From Actinocatenispora comari (GTDB lineage: Bacteria; Actinomycetota; Actinomycetes; Mycobacteriales; Micromonosporaceae): 64,000 nt of DNA. Location: NCBI RefSeq assembly GCF_017312725.1, contig NZ_BOPO01000039.1:35155-99154 (forward strand). Direction: 5' to 3'. A model generated the notes under the pieces. The model saw only the letters and a program-made list of their open reading frames with translations. It was not told where the DNA came from and did not search any database. The position numbers were made by a program, and so were the translations under genes. This document shows positions 8,778 through 24,739 of the stretch, in pieces. Positions within the stretch are counted from its first letter, which is position 1; each line of letters starts with the position of its first letter.

Positions 8778-8798
8778 AATGAGTCGGGTCGGCTCAAG
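8778..8798. promoter_or_regulatory. HAIR-like HspR operator upstream of lon
   Basis: AATGAGT-CGGGTCG-GCTCAAG matches the HspR-associated inverted repeat CTTGAGT-N7-ACTCAAG at 11 of 14 arm positions with exact 7-bp spacing, 38 bp before the lon start. HspR control of lon is known in Streptomyces. The match is by eye. No hspR gene is in the window. Confidence 0.7.
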
Positions 8799-8836
8799 GT
8801 TGACCGGGGCGAGTACGAGGAACGGAGCCCCAACAC

Positions 8837-11209
<2,373 letters not shown>

Positions 11210-11224
11210 CCCGCGACACCAGCC

Positions 11225-11259
11225 GGCGGGCGCCGATCCACCGCGGATCGGCGCCCGCC
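11225..11259. terminator. Perfect 15-bp hairpin between lon and doxX
   Basis: GGCGGGCGCCGATCC, a 5-nt loop, then the exact complement GGATCGGCGCCCGCC. It lies 15 bp after the lon stop and between converging genes, so it can serve both directions. Confidence 0.9.
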
Positions 11260-11428
11260 GCCGTCTCTGTCACCCGGGAGCCCGCTGTCCGCTGCGGCAC
11301 GCCGGCGCCGGGACCGCCGTCGTCCGACCGCGTGGCCGGGCGCCGGGACCGCGGTCATCCGGACCGCGCGGCGCGACCCGACGTTGCGCCGTCGCGCGCC
11401 GCACCGCCGCCGGAGTACGGGTCGCGGG

Positions 11429-11863
11429 TCAGCGGTTGCGGTGCCGGCGCTCGGCGATGGCCTCGACCAGGAACCCGAGCGCCATCCCGAGCAGCCAGAA
11501 GTCCTTCGCCAGCGGTACGCCCTGCTCGGTGGGCACCGGGCTGCCCGGCTTGTGCACCCCGGGCGTACGCAGGTACATGCCGACCAGGCCGCCGGAGAAC
11601 CCGGCGAGGCCGAGGCCGGCCACCGCGGTCGGCACCACCGGGTTGAGCAGCGCGATGCCCAGCGCGATCTCCGCTGTGGACAGCAGCTTGACGAACCGCT
11701 GCGGCTGGATCCGCTTCAGGAACGGGTAGGCGCCGGACGCCATGCCGTGCAGCGACGCGGCGGTCTCCTCGTCGGCGTTTCGTTTGCTCAGGCCGGAGTT
11801 GAGCAGGAAGCCGCCGGCGGCCATCCGGGCCGGCAGGTGCGCGAGCTTGACCGGAAGTCCCAT
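11429..11863 (-). CDS. DoxX-family membrane protein
   Basis: The 144-residue protein has about four hydrophobic segments and the DoxX pattern: an early MAAGGFLLNSGLSKRN segment, then KLLSTAEIALGIALLNP, VAGLGLAGFSGGLVGMYL and DFWLLGMALGFLVEAI. DoxX-type proteins are small membrane proteins of poorly known function, linked in some bacteria to quinone or redox processes. A longer in-frame start lies upstream, but the ATG at 11863 begins just before the conserved region and follows AAAGGCAG. The gene is divergent from the GH20 gene. Confidence 0.8.
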   Translation of the reverse strand: MGLPVKLAHLPARMAAGGFLLNSGLSKRNADEETAASLHGMASGAYPFLKRIQPQRFVKLLSTAEIALGIALLNPVVPTAVAGLGLAGFSGGLVGMYLRTPGVHKPGSPVPTEQGVPLAKDFWLLGMALGFLVEAIAERRHRNR

Positions 11864-12072
11864 CTGCCTTTCGTACCACCGTGACCCGGTCGCGGACGGC
11901 GGAACGGCGTATCGCCCGACCGTGCTCGTGTCGTCCACCGCGGACCGGCAGGGCCGAACGGACCAACCAGGCACACCGGTTGACAAGGAACCACGGACTG
12001 CGCGAACATGCTGCAAAATCCGCACCACGGCGCAGCTCTGCGCAGTGGATGCGTATGGCGACGGGAGGCCGC

Positions 12073-14106
12073 ATGTCCCGCTGGTCCGTTCTCGGTGCCG
12101 TCGCTACGGCGACCGCGCTGCTCACCCCGCTCCTGCCGGCCCTCGCCGCGCCGGCCGCCGGCAGCCCCGCCCACCCCGCCACCGCAGGACCGGCCGGAGC
12201 CGGCAGTACCGCCACCCGGAACGCCGCTCCGGTCACCGTGCCGGCGCTGCGGTCCTGGCACGGCGGCAGCGGGCAGTGGCGCTGGACCGACCGCAGCCGG
12301 ATCGTGCTGGCGCCGGGCACCGCACCGCGGCTGCGGGACACCGCAACCACGCTCGCCGCAGAGCTCGCCGAGGCGACCGGGCACCGTCCGGACGTGGTCG
12401 GCGGCCCGGCCCGCACCGGCGACGTGGCACTCGACCTCACCGGCGCGGACGCCACGGTGGGCGACCAGGGGTACCGGATGACGGTCGGTTCGGCGCTGCG
12501 GATCGCGGCGCCGAGCGTCACCGGCGACTTCTACGGCACCCGTACCCTGCTGCAGGCGATGCGCACCAGCGCGGACCGGCGCAGCGTGCCCCGCGGTACC
12601 GCGGTCGACTCGCCGAACGTGGGCACCCGCGGCGAGATGATCGACGTCGGCCGCAAGTACTACCCGGTCGACTACCTGAAGCAGCAGATCCGCCAGCTGG
12701 CCTGGTACAAGGAGAACACGCTGCACCTGCACCTGTCGGACTGGCGCGGGTTCCGGCTGCGGCTGCCGCAGTACCCGGGCCTGGCCGCCGACGAGGCCTA
12801 CAGCGTGGCCGACATCCGGGAGCTGACCGACTACGCGCGGCGCTACCACGTGACGATCATCCCGGAGATCGACCTGCCCGGGCACGCCACCGCGATCAGC
12901 GCGTACCGGCCCGACCTCGCGTTCTCCTGCTCGTCGATGTCGCGGCCGAACAGGTGGACCGGCTCGGACACCGACGGTTGGACGCTGGACGTCACCAACC
13001 CGGACACGGTGACGTTCCTGCGCGGGCTGGTGCGGGCGGTCGGCGCGCTGTTCCCCGGGCCGTACCTGAGCATCGGCGGCGACGAGCTGCCCGGCACGGC
13101 GAACCAGAACGCCTGCCCGGAGCTGGTCGACTACCAGCACCGGATGGGCTTCGCGTACCCCGGCGACGTCTTCGTGCACTTCATCGACCAGCTCGACGAG
13201 ACGGTACGGGCGATGCACAAGTCGACGGTCGTCTGGCAGTGGTGGGACTACCAGCAAACGGTGAGCATCGTGCCGAACCACGACGTGATCGTGGACGAGT
13301 GGCTGAGCGAGCCGACCGGTCGGGCCGCGGCCGGCTACCGCACCATCGGCACCCGCGAGTCGACGCTCTACGTCAGTCCCGGGTTCGGCACCCGTCCCGG
13401 CCAGTACGGCTACGTCGATCCGCGCAGCGTCTACCGCGACTACCCGTTCACCGCGGCGGACGACATCCTCGGCTACCAGATCTCGCGCTGGTCGGACCAC
13501 GCGGAGAGCCAGCCGGTGTCCTGGTTCGACTTCTGGGCCCGGCGGCCGCTCGCGGTCGTCGCGGACCGCACCTGGGCCGCACCGACCGGCGGCGACGTGC
13601 GCGCCTTCCTCGACCGGTACGACCGGGTCGGGGACGCCGACGTGACCCGCACCGACCTGGCCGCGAACCCGGGCATGCTGTCGTCGGCGGGCTGGCAGGC
13701 GAGCGCGACGAGCGCGGAGACCACCGCCGAGGACGGTGCCGCGGCCAACGCCGTGGACAACGACCCGTACACGATCTGGCACTCCGACTACAGCGACGGG
13801 GCACCGACGCTGCCGCAGCGGTTGACCATCGACACCGGTGCGGCGCAACCGATCTCGGGATTCCGCTACCTGCCCCGGCAGGACGGCGGGGTCAACGGTC
13901 GGGTCGCCGGCTACCGGCTGTTGACCTCGACCGACGGCACCCGCTGGACGGTAGCGGCAAGCGGTACGTTGCCGGACACGCAGACCGAGACCGTGGTGCG
14001 GTTCGCGCCGACCACCGCCCGCTGGGTCGCCCTCGACGTCGAGTCCGAGCACGGGCCGAACGACCGGTACGCCTCGGTCGCCGAGCTGGACCTCGTCCGC
14101 GGCTGA
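12073..14106 (+). CDS. Secreted GH20 beta-N-acetylhexosaminidase with C-terminal F5/8-type domain
   Basis: The 677-residue protein starts with a signal peptide (SVLGAVATATALLTPLLPALAAPA). It then has a GH20b-like N-terminal domain and the GH20 TIM barrel with GEMIDVGRKYYP, HLHLSDWRGFR, PEIDLPGHATA and the catalytic Asp-Glu pair in SIGGDELPG (about 337-338). The last ~140 residues (ASATSAETTAEDGAAANAVD...NDRYASVAELDLV) form a discoidin/F5/8 type C carbohydrate-binding domain. It should remove terminal N-acetylhexosamine from chitin or glycan fragments outside the cell. The ATG at 12073 is chosen because GGGAGG precedes it closely; two upstream in-frame ATGs lack a site. Confidence 0.94.
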   Translation: MSRWSVLGAVATATALLTPLLPALAAPAAGSPAHPATAGPAGAGSTATRNAAPVTVPALRSWHGGSGQWRWTDRSRIVLAPGTAPRLRDTATTLAAELAEATGHRPDVVGGPARTGDVALDLTGADATVGDQGYRMTVGSALRIAAPSVTGDFYGTRTLLQAMRTSADRRSVPRGTAVDSPNVGTRGEMIDVGRKYYPVDYLKQQIRQLAWYKENTLHLHLSDWRGFRLRLPQYPGLAADEAYSVADIRELTDYARRYHVTIIPEIDLPGHATAISAYRPDLAFSCSSMSRPNRWTGSDTDGWTLDVTNPDTVTFLRGLVRAVGALFPGPYLSIGGDELPGTANQNACPELVDYQHRMGFAYPGDVFVHFIDQLDETVRAMHKSTVVWQWWDYQQTVSIVPNHDVIVDEWLSEPTGRAAAGYRTIGTRESTLYVSPGFGTRPGQYGYVDPRSVYRDYPFTAADDILGYQISRWSDHAESQPVSWFDFWARRPLAVVADRTWAAPTGGDVRAFLDRYDRVGDADVTRTDLAANPGMLSSAGWQASATSAETTAEDGAAANAVDNDPYTIWHSDYSDGAPTLPQRLTIDTGAAQPISGFRYLPRQDGGVNGRVAGYRLLTSTDGTRWTVAASGTLPDTQTETVVRFAPTTARWVALDVESEHGPNDRYASVAELDLVRG

Positions 14107-14223
14107 CCGGTCGTCGTCTGGCCGGCCGCGACTGGGTTGGTGTGCGACCGGTCACCGACGGGAGTGCATCCCCGCCCGACCGCCTCTTGTCGAGCGACGG
14201 AGACGTTCGGGAGGGGATGCACG

Positions 14224-15501
14224 ATGCGCAGAAGGACGATGCTCGGGCTGGCGGCGGCCGTCGGTACCGCGGCGGCGACGCCGTCGCTGCTGACCGCCGC
14301 GCCGGCGGGCGCGACGCACCGACCGTGGTGCGAGGAGTACACGTCGCTCGGTGGCGGCCTGCACCCGGTGCACGTACTGCGGGTCGGCGCGCCGGCCGCG
14401 CGCCAGGTGCTGGTGCTGGTGGCCGGGCAGTTCGGGGCCGCCGGCAGCCTGCGGATGCTGGCCCGGGAACTGGCCGGCCGGCTGCCCGGCACCCAGGTGT
14501 GGGCGGTCGACCGCCGGGAGACGAACCTGGCCGACCTGTCCGGGCTGCGCGGCAACGACCCGGACCGGGCCGCGGACCGGTACCTGGCCGGACGGTACCG
14601 GTCGGTGAGTGCGGCGAGCGCGCCGTATGTCGCCGGATGGGGGCTGGCCACCGCGCTGACCGACCTGCGCCGGGTGGTGCGCGCCGCCCGGGCCGGCGGC
14701 CGGCGGGTGGTGCTCGGCGGCCACTCGTGGGGCGCGACGACGGCGCTGGCCTACGCGGCGTGGGACTTCGCCGGCCGGCCGGGGTACCGGGACCTCACCG
14801 GGCTGGTGTTGATCGACGGCGGGGTGCACGACGCGTTCGCCGGCGAGGGCGACGTGTACCGGGTGACGCCGGAGCAGGCCCGGGCGGGGCTGGCCGACAT
14901 CGCCGCGGGTACGGTCTTCGACCCGTCGCTGACCATGGGCCGCACCGAGACGTACGCGATCCTGCAGCTGCTCGCCGGCCGGTACGCGGTGGCCGCGCCG
15001 GACGCGCCGTCCACGCTGGCCGGACGGCTGCCGGCACCGCTGCGGCCGCCGGGGCCGGTCAGCAACGCCGGCCTGCTCCGGTCCGAGTACGTCGACGCGC
15101 CGCTGGTGCCGGATCTGAGCGTGAACCCGGCGTACACGTCGATCGCGACGGTGGCGCGCACCCTGGCGGCGGCGCGGCCCGGCGCGTTCGAGTGGTACTG
15201 GCCGCAGCGGTTGACGCTGGACCTGTCCGCCGCGGACCCGTTCGCGCGCACCGCGACGACCGACCTGCTCGGCCTGCGGCTGTGCCACCCGACCGCGATC
15301 GACGTGCCGCTCTACTCGTTCCAGACCGGACTCACCCACGGCACCGCGAACGCCGCGGCCCGCTGGGTCGTCGCGCACTCCCGGATCTCGTCCGCCAGCT
15401 ACGACGGGGACGACGCGATGACCCACCTGGACGCGCTGTGGGCCGACCGCAACCCGATGCTGCGCACCCTCGTCCCGTTCCTGCGGCGGCTCGAGCCCTG
15501 A
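14224..15501 (+). CDS. Exported alpha/beta hydrolase
   Basis: The 425-residue protein begins with a twin-arginine-like signal (MRRRTMLGLAAAVGTAAA) and a cleavage region near APAGAT. The alpha/beta hydrolase core shows VLVLVAGQFGAAG, the nucleophile elbow GGHSWGATTALAYA, an acidic residue after LVLIDGG and a late His in THLDALW. This suggests an ester, amide or lipid hydrolase outside the cytoplasm. The substrate is unknown. GGGAGGGG precedes the ATG. It follows the GH20 gene by 117 bp on the same strand, so co-expression is possible but not required. Confidence 0.82.
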   Translation: MRRRTMLGLAAAVGTAAATPSLLTAAPAGATHRPWCEEYTSLGGGLHPVHVLRVGAPAARQVLVLVAGQFGAAGSLRMLARELAGRLPGTQVWAVDRRETNLADLSGLRGNDPDRAADRYLAGRYRSVSAASAPYVAGWGLATALTDLRRVVRAARAGGRRVVLGGHSWGATTALAYAAWDFAGRPGYRDLTGLVLIDGGVHDAFAGEGDVYRVTPEQARAGLADIAAGTVFDPSLTMGRTETYAILQLLAGRYAVAAPDAPSTLAGRLPAPLRPPGPVSNAGLLRSEYVDAPLVPDLSVNPAYTSIATVARTLAAARPGAFEWYWPQRLTLDLSAADPFARTATTDLLGLRLCHPTAIDVPLYSFQTGLTHGTANAAARWVVAHSRISSASYDGDDAMTHLDALWADRNPMLRTLVPFLRRLEP

Positions 15502-15562
15502 GCCGGAGCCGACGGCGCGCCGACCACCCCGCGCCGGGATGCCCGACGGCACCGATCTCGTC

Positions 15563-15586
15563 GGTGGCGCCGGGCCCGGCGCCACC
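15563..15586. terminator. Perfect palindrome between convergent genes
   Basis: GGTGGCGCCGGG is followed directly by its complement, giving a 10-bp stem with a GGCC loop. It lies between the hydrolase and the MFS gene, which converge, so it is a likely two-way terminator. Confidence 0.8.
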
Positions 15587-15591
15587 GCGGG

Positions 15592-16848
15592 TCAGGCGGT
15601 GGCGGCCGGGCGGGCGAGGGTGTGCAGCAGGGCGACGGCGGCGAGCGCGAGAGCCACGATCACCACCGCCATCGGTACCGGGGTGCCGGTGCCGGCGATG
15701 CCCACCAGCGGCGCCACCGCGCCCCCGACCACGAACTGCAGGACGCCGAGCACGGCCGAGGCGCTGCCGGCGATCGCGCCGTGCTCGGCCAGCGCCAGCG
15801 AGGTGGCGTTCGGGCTGACCAGCCCCACGCTCGCCACCACCGCGAACAGCGCCGGCAGCACGAGCGGCAGCCCGGCCCCGGTGAGTACCGCGACGAGCAG
15901 CAGCGCCGCGCCGCCGGCAGACACGTATGCGCCCCTTCGCAGCAGCGCGGCCGGGCCGAACCGGTCGACCAGCCGGGCGGACAGCTGGCCGGCCGCGACG
16001 ATGCCCACCGCGTTGCCGCCGAACACCAGCGCGAACAGCTGCGCGGACATCCCGTACACGTCCTGCAACACGAACGAGCTGCCGGAGATGTAGGCGAACA
16101 TCGCGCCGGACACGCAGCCGGAGGCGAGCGCCAGACCGAGGAAGCCACGGTCGGCGAGCAGCACCCGGAACGCCCGGCCGGTGCCGCGCAGCCCGCCCCG
16201 CGAGGCGGCCGGGCCCGTCCCGGCGCGCTGCCGGCTCGGCCGGTGCGTCTCGGGCAGTCCGACCAGCACCGCGACCAGCAGCCCGGCGCCGACGACGGTC
16301 AGCACCACGAACACGCCGCGCCAGCTGGTGAACCGGAGCAGCTGGCCGCCGATCGTCGGTGCCAGTACCGGCGCGATGCCGTTGACCAGCATCAGCGTCG
16401 CGAACAGCTTGGCCACCCCGGTACCGGAGCGCAGGTCGCGGACCACCGCCCGGGACAGTACCACGCCGGCGGCGCCGGACAGCCCCTGCACCAGGCGCAG
16501 CGCCACCAGCGCCCAGACGTTCGGGGCGAACGCGCACAGCACCGAGGCGAGCGTGTAGCAGACCAGGCCGACCAGCAGCGGGCGACGCCGGCCGAACACG
16601 TCCGACAGCGGGCCGGCGAGCAGCTGCCCGGCGGCGAGGCCGACCAGGCACGCGGTCAGGCTCAGCTGGGCCGCCGAGGCGGTGGTGGACAGCTGGGCGG
16701 TCAGCCGCGGCAGCGCGGGGAGGTACATGTCGATCGACAGCGGCGCGAACGCCGACAGGCCGCCGAGGATGAGGATGATCCGGACCGGGAGCCGCGGTGC
16801 GGATCGCAGCGCGTGGTCGGTGCCGTCCGCGGTCACGGGGGTGCTCAT
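15592..16848 (-). CDS. Bcr/CflA-type MFS drug exporter
   Basis: The 418-residue protein has 12 hydrophobic segments. The MFS signature between helices 2 and 3 is GPLSDVFGRRRPLLVG, and the helix 5 region (LVQGLSGAAGVVLSRAVVRD) is typical of drug/proton antiporters of the Bcr/CflA subfamily. It probably exports small toxic molecules with proton uptake. The substrate is not predictable. The ATG at 16848 follows GGAGTACCCGACG, a weak site, and is preferred over an upstream extension of charged residues. No regulator gene is adjacent. Confidence 0.92.
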   Translation of the reverse strand: MSTPVTADGTDHALRSAPRLPVRIILILGGLSAFAPLSIDMYLPALPRLTAQLSTTASAAQLSLTACLVGLAAGQLLAGPLSDVFGRRRPLLVGLVCYTLASVLCAFAPNVWALVALRLVQGLSGAAGVVLSRAVVRDLRSGTGVAKLFATLMLVNGIAPVLAPTIGGQLLRFTSWRGVFVVLTVVGAGLLVAVLVGLPETHRPSRQRAGTGPAASRGGLRGTGRAFRVLLADRGFLGLALASGCVSGAMFAYISGSSFVLQDVYGMSAQLFALVFGGNAVGIVAAGQLSARLVDRFGPAALLRRGAYVSAGGAALLLVAVLTGAGLPLVLPALFAVVASVGLVSPNATSLALAEHGAIAGSASAVLGVLQFVVGGAVAPLVGIAGTGTPVPMAVVIVALALAAVALLHTLARPAATA

Positions 16849-16902
16849 CGTCGGGTACTCCGGGGCTCGGGGGTGCGCGCCCAGCCTGCCAACGTTTCCA
16901 TC

Positions 16903-16947
16903 GGCGCGCAGTGACCCGGCACGCAATGACCCGGCACGCAGCCGGCG
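16903..16947. repeat. Three tandem 15-bp units
   Basis: Units 16903-16917, 16918-16932 and 16933-16947 share GGCRCGCARTGACCC; the third is only partial. They lie between the MFS gene start and the hydroxyacid oxidase stop. No reading frame or strong hairpin explains them. Confidence 0.65.
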
Positions 16948-16992
16948 GCCGGAACGTCGACCGCGCCCGGCGACGCCGGCGGCCGGGAGCGG

Positions 16993-18033
16993 TCAGCGGG
17001 TGACGGGGGTGACGAGGTCGCCGGTGATGTCGGCGAGGGAGGAACAGCCGGCGAGGGTCATGGTCTCGCGCAGCTCGCCGGTGAGGGCGTCGAGCACGGC
17101 GGTGACGCCGGCCGCACCGGCCGCGGCGAGACCCCACAGGTACGGCCGGCCGATCAGGACGGCGGCGGCGCCGAGCGCGAGCGCCCGGAACACCGCTCCC
17201 CCGGTGCGGATCCCGCCGTCGACCAGCACCGGGACGTCGACGGCCGCCGCCACCTCGGGCAGCGCCACCGCGGTCGGTACGGCGCCGTCGAGCTGGCGCC
17301 CGCCGTGGTTGGAGACGATCACGCTGTCCGCGCCGTGCTCCACGGCGCGCAGCGCGTCGTCGGCACGCAGTACCCCCTTGACCGTCAGCGGCAACCCGAG
17401 GTCGGTCAGCCAGTCCAGGTCGGTCCAGGTGAGCGTGCGGTCCCAGCGGCTCGCGACGTGCGCCCGGGTGGAGCCGTCGCCGAGGTGGGTGGTGACCGCG
17501 GCGCCGGGCGGCAGCGGGCCGAGGGTGCCGTGCCGGCGGGAGCGTGGCCGGTGCCCCTCGACCGGGCGGTCGAGGGTGAGCACGATCCGCTCGTACCCGG
17601 CGGCGGCCGCGTTGCGCACGACCCGGCGGGTGTGCGCGCGGTCCTCGCTGACGTACAGCTGCAGCCAGCGCCGGCCCGGACCGGTCAGGTCGTGCAGGTC
17701 GGTGGTGGCGCTGGTGGCGAGGCAGTACACGGTGCCGGCGGCTGCCGCCGCGGCCGCCACCGCGGTCTCGCCGTCCGGGTGCAGGGCCCGTTGCCGCCCG
17801 GCCGGACCGAGCAGCACCGGGGTCGACAGCGGGCCTCCCAGCAGGGTGCCGGCGGTGTCGACGGTGCCGACGTCGACCATCATCCGGGGCCGCAGCCACC
17901 AGCGGTCCCAGGCGGCCTCGTTGCCGGTCACGGTGGTCTCCCGGCCGGCGCCGGCGGCCAGGAAGTCGCGGGTGGCCGGCGGCAGCAGCCGCTCGGCACG
18001 GTCGCGCAGTTCGGCGATGCTGGGATCGGACAT
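16993..18033 (-). CDS. FMN-dependent alpha-hydroxy-acid oxidizing protein
   Basis: The 346-residue protein belongs to the glycolate/lactate oxidase and lactate dehydrogenase family (TIM barrel with FMN). Motifs seen are DRWWLRPRMMVDV near the N-terminus, the substrate-binding and catalytic region SNHGGRQLDG (His-Gly-Gly-Arg), the phosphate-binding DGGIRTGG and IGRPYLWGLAAAG. It should oxidise a 2-hydroxy acid to the 2-keto acid, using oxygen or a redox partner. The exact substrate is unclear. The ATG at 18033 is preceded by a TATGCT box ending 6 nt before it, so the mRNA is probably leaderless. Confidence 0.9.
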   Translation of the reverse strand: MSDPSIAELRDRAERLLPPATRDFLAAGAGRETTVTGNEAAWDRWWLRPRMMVDVGTVDTAGTLLGGPLSTPVLLGPAGRQRALHPDGETAVAAAAAAAGTVYCLATSATTDLHDLTGPGRRWLQLYVSEDRAHTRRVVRNAAAAGYERIVLTLDRPVEGHRPRSRRHGTLGPLPPGAAVTTHLGDGSTRAHVASRWDRTLTWTDLDWLTDLGLPLTVKGVLRADDALRAVEHGADSVIVSNHGGRQLDGAVPTAVALPEVAAAVDVPVLVDGGIRTGGAVFRALALGAAAVLIGRPYLWGLAAAGAAGVTAVLDALTGELRETMTLAGCSSLADITGDLVTPVTR

Positions 18034-18039
18034 GGCGCT

Positions 18040-18060
18040 AGCATAACGCTCGTACTGTTA
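18040..18060 (-). promoter_or_regulatory. Leaderless promoter with overlapping palindrome
   Basis: On the minus strand TATGCT (18045-18040) is followed by 6 nt and the start ATG at 18033. TAAC-N9-GTTA (18044-18060) overlaps this -10 box and is a candidate operator for a GntR- or TetR-type regulator not present here. Confidence 0.45.
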
Positions 18061-18151
18061 GACCGGGTCGGCCGATCCCTGGAGCCGGACCACCGCGCCG
18101 CCGAGGCGCCGACGATCGGCGCGGTGCCGGGAAGTGACCGCCCGGCACCGG

Positions 18152-22330
<4,179 letters not shown>

Positions 22331-24436
22331 TCAGTCGCCGGTGAGTCTGGCCGGCGGGGTGGGCAGGTCGGTCCCGGTCGTCCCCCGCAGGGCGGTACGC
22401 ATCGTCTGCGCCACCGCCCGGTCGACCGCGGCGGACACACCGGAGCCGACGTAGTCGGACGGGTCGGACGGGTTCGCGGCGATGCCGGCGGCGGCGATCT
22501 GCGGGGTGAACCCGACGAACGTCTCGGTCGCGTTGTTCTCCGACGAGCCGGTCTTGCCGCCGACCGAGCGGCCGGACAGGATGCTGCCCACCTCGGTGGC
22601 GGTACCGCCGTCGCAGTGCCCGCCGGCAGACTGCTGGCCGACCGGGCAGCGCGCCGCGTCGGCCGCCGCCGCCGCGACCCCCCGGCTCACCGCCTGGTGG
22701 CAGTCGGGACCGCCGGCCGAGACCCGGTCACCGTGCGCGTCGGTGATCGAGGTGATCGGCGTCGGGGTGCAGTACTTGCCCTGCGCCGCAACGGTCGCGT
22801 AGGCATTGGCCAGGTCCAGCGGGGTGGTGTCGGCGACGCCGAGGGTGAACGAACCCCACGAGTCGGCGTCGTGCGCGGCCCGCTGCGCGTCCGAGTCGGC
22901 GCGGAAGGTGATGCCGAGCTTCTTCGCCATCGCGACCGCCTTGTCGGCCCCGACCTGCTCCTCCAGCCAGACGAAGTAGGTGTTGACCGACCGGCCGAAG
23001 CCGGTCCACATGGTGCGGTAGCCGTCCATCCAGGACGGGTTGTCGTTGCCCGGGCAGTAGTAGCCGCCGCAGCTCGCCGGCCCCGAGTCCGGCCACTTCG
23101 TCTGCAGCCGGCCGGGCGCGTCGAACCCGGTGGACAGCGGCTTGCCCTCGCTCAGCGCCGCCAGCATGGTGAACATCTTGAACGTCGATCCGGCCTGGTA
23201 CCCGTCGACGCCACCGCCGCCGGCGATCAGCTGCGCCGTGGTGTTCGGGTACCCGTTCTGGCCGTCGGGGTTGCTCGCCAGGCTGAAGTGCCGGTTGACC
23301 GCGAGCGCCGACACCTTGCCGGTACCGGGCTGCACCACGGCGATCGGCAGCGCGCGGGCGTTGCCGTAGTCGTACACCGAGAGTGACTGGGCCAGCGCCT
23401 CGCGCTGAGTGTCCGGGTCCAGCGACGTGACGATCTTGTACCCGCCCTGCCGGAGCGCCTGCTCGCGCTGCGCGACGGTCCTGCCGAACGCCGGCTGGGC
23501 GTCCCACCACTGCTTGACGTAGTCGCAGAAGAAGCCCCAGTCGTTGTGGTTCGCCGGTACCGACACGCAGTCGTTGGGCGTGCTGCTGGGGTTCAGGGCG
23601 AGCGGCGAGGCCTTCGCCGTCCTGGCCCGGGCGCGGGTGATGTCGCCGGCCTTGGCCATCGAGTCGAGCACGTAGCTGCGGCGTTGCAGCGCCGCCTTCC
23701 GGTCGCCGGTGACCGGGTTGTCGGCGTCGGGCGACTGCACCAGCCCGGCGAGCAGCGCCGCCTGGGGCAGCGTGAGCTGGTCCGGCGGTACCGAGAAGTA
23801 GGTGCGGCTGGCCGCGTAGACGCCGTACGCGCCGTGGCCGAAGTAGGCGATGTTGAGGTAGCGGCGCAGGATCTCGTCCTTGGACAGCCGCTGCTCCAGC
23901 GCCGTCGCGTACCGCATCTCCGCGAGCTTGCGGCCGACGGTGTCCTTGGTGGCGTCGGCGCGCTCCTGCGGGGTCAGGCTCGGGTCGGTCTTGAGCACGT
24001 TGCGCACGTACTGCATGGTCAGCGTGGAGGCGCCCTGGCTGACCCCGCCGGACGAGCCGTTCGCCACTAGGGCCCGCAGCACGCCGCGCGGGTCGACCCC
24101 GCCGTGTTGGTAGAACCGGGTGTCCTCGGCGGCGACGATCGCCCTGCGCATCACCGGCGCGATCGCCGACAGCGACACCGCCTTGCGGTTCTCGTCGTAG
24201 AACGTGGTGATCAGCGTCTTGCCGTCGTTGGCGTAGAGGTAGCTGGCCTCCTGGGTGGGCGGCGTCTTCAGGGCTGCGGGCAGGTCGTCCCAGGAGCCGC
24301 CGGCGGCGCGCAGCGCGAGCCCGGACAGCGCGCTGGCCGGGAACGCCACCGCCGCGACGACGAGCCCCGCCACCACACCGCACAGCAGCAGGGTCGCCAG
24401 ACTGGTCAGGCCGGACCGTCGTGCCGTGCTCGGCAT
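22331..24436 (-). CDS. Class A penicillin-binding protein (transglycosylase/transpeptidase)
   Basis: The 701-residue protein has one N-terminal membrane anchor (LATLLLCGVVAGLVVAAVAF), a GT51 glycosyltransferase domain with the catalytic Glu in VAAEDTRFYQHGGVD and GASTLTMQYVRN, and a transpeptidase domain with GSTFKMFT (SxxK), the SVN-type motif in GRSVNTYF, and GKTGSSEN (KTG). It polymerises and cross-links peptidoglycan at the outer membrane face of the cytoplasmic membrane. The ATG at 24436 follows GGAGGTGGCG; a GTG two codons earlier overlaps that site and is not preferred. It is divergent from the GHL10 hydrolase. Confidence 0.95.
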   Translation of the reverse strand: MPSTARRSGLTSLATLLLCGVVAGLVVAAVAFPASALSGLALRAAGGSWDDLPAALKTPPTQEASYLYANDGKTLITTFYDENRKAVSLSAIAPVMRRAIVAAEDTRFYQHGGVDPRGVLRALVANGSSGGVSQGASTLTMQYVRNVLKTDPSLTPQERADATKDTVGRKLAEMRYATALEQRLSKDEILRRYLNIAYFGHGAYGVYAASRTYFSVPPDQLTLPQAALLAGLVQSPDADNPVTGDRKAALQRRSYVLDSMAKAGDITRARARTAKASPLALNPSSTPNDCVSVPANHNDWGFFCDYVKQWWDAQPAFGRTVAQREQALRQGGYKIVTSLDPDTQREALAQSLSVYDYGNARALPIAVVQPGTGKVSALAVNRHFSLASNPDGQNGYPNTTAQLIAGGGGVDGYQAGSTFKMFTMLAALSEGKPLSTGFDAPGRLQTKWPDSGPASCGGYYCPGNDNPSWMDGYRTMWTGFGRSVNTYFVWLEEQVGADKAVAMAKKLGITFRADSDAQRAAHDADSWGSFTLGVADTTPLDLANAYATVAAQGKYCTPTPITSITDAHGDRVSAGGPDCHQAVSRGVAAAAADAARCPVGQQSAGGHCDGGTATEVGSILSGRSVGGKTGSSENNATETFVGFTPQIAAAGIAANPSDPSDYVGSGVSAAVDRAVAQTMRTALRGTTGTDLPTPPARLTGD

Positions 24437-24739
24437 CGCCACCTCCGTCGCGTCGCGCGTGCTTCCCGCAACCCTCTGTCGGCGGCGCCGAGCGCGACCA
24501 GTACTTCACTGGATCGGGAGCTGATTCACTGCCCGGTACCGGCCGATACCCAGCAAGCGACCCGTCATGGCGGCTTTGGCCGACTCACCCGATTCACCCT
24601 CCTGAACCGGTTATGGCACAGCTTGCCGGGCGGCGGGCCGGGCCCGTTCGGTGTCGAGCCGTGCGGATCGTTGCGTTCCGGGCCGCCGGGCGTGAAACTT
24701 CCTTACCAACGTCACCTCAAGGCTTGAAGGGAACTTCAG
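24437..24739. other. Divergent intergenic region (303 bp), no gene
   Basis: This gap separates the PBP and GHL10 genes and must hold both promoters. It is less GC-rich than the flanks near 24570-24735. It contains TCAAG-G-CTTGA (a 5-1-5 palindrome at about 24717-24727) close to the GHL10 start, and GTGAAACTTCCTTAC at about 24690-24704, which partly mirrors AAGGGAACTTC just downstream. These may be operator pieces. I cannot name a regulator and see no convincing open frame. Confidence 0.5.

Noticed and set aside
11742..15818. 1358-codon plus-strand frame over the GH20 and hydrolase genes
   Set aside because: Wrong-frame shadow. The real frames have signal peptides and catalytic motifs.
22331..24436. 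PBP with PASTA domains
   Set aside because: The C-terminus after KTG is short (PTPPARLTGD end) and carries no PASTA repeat.
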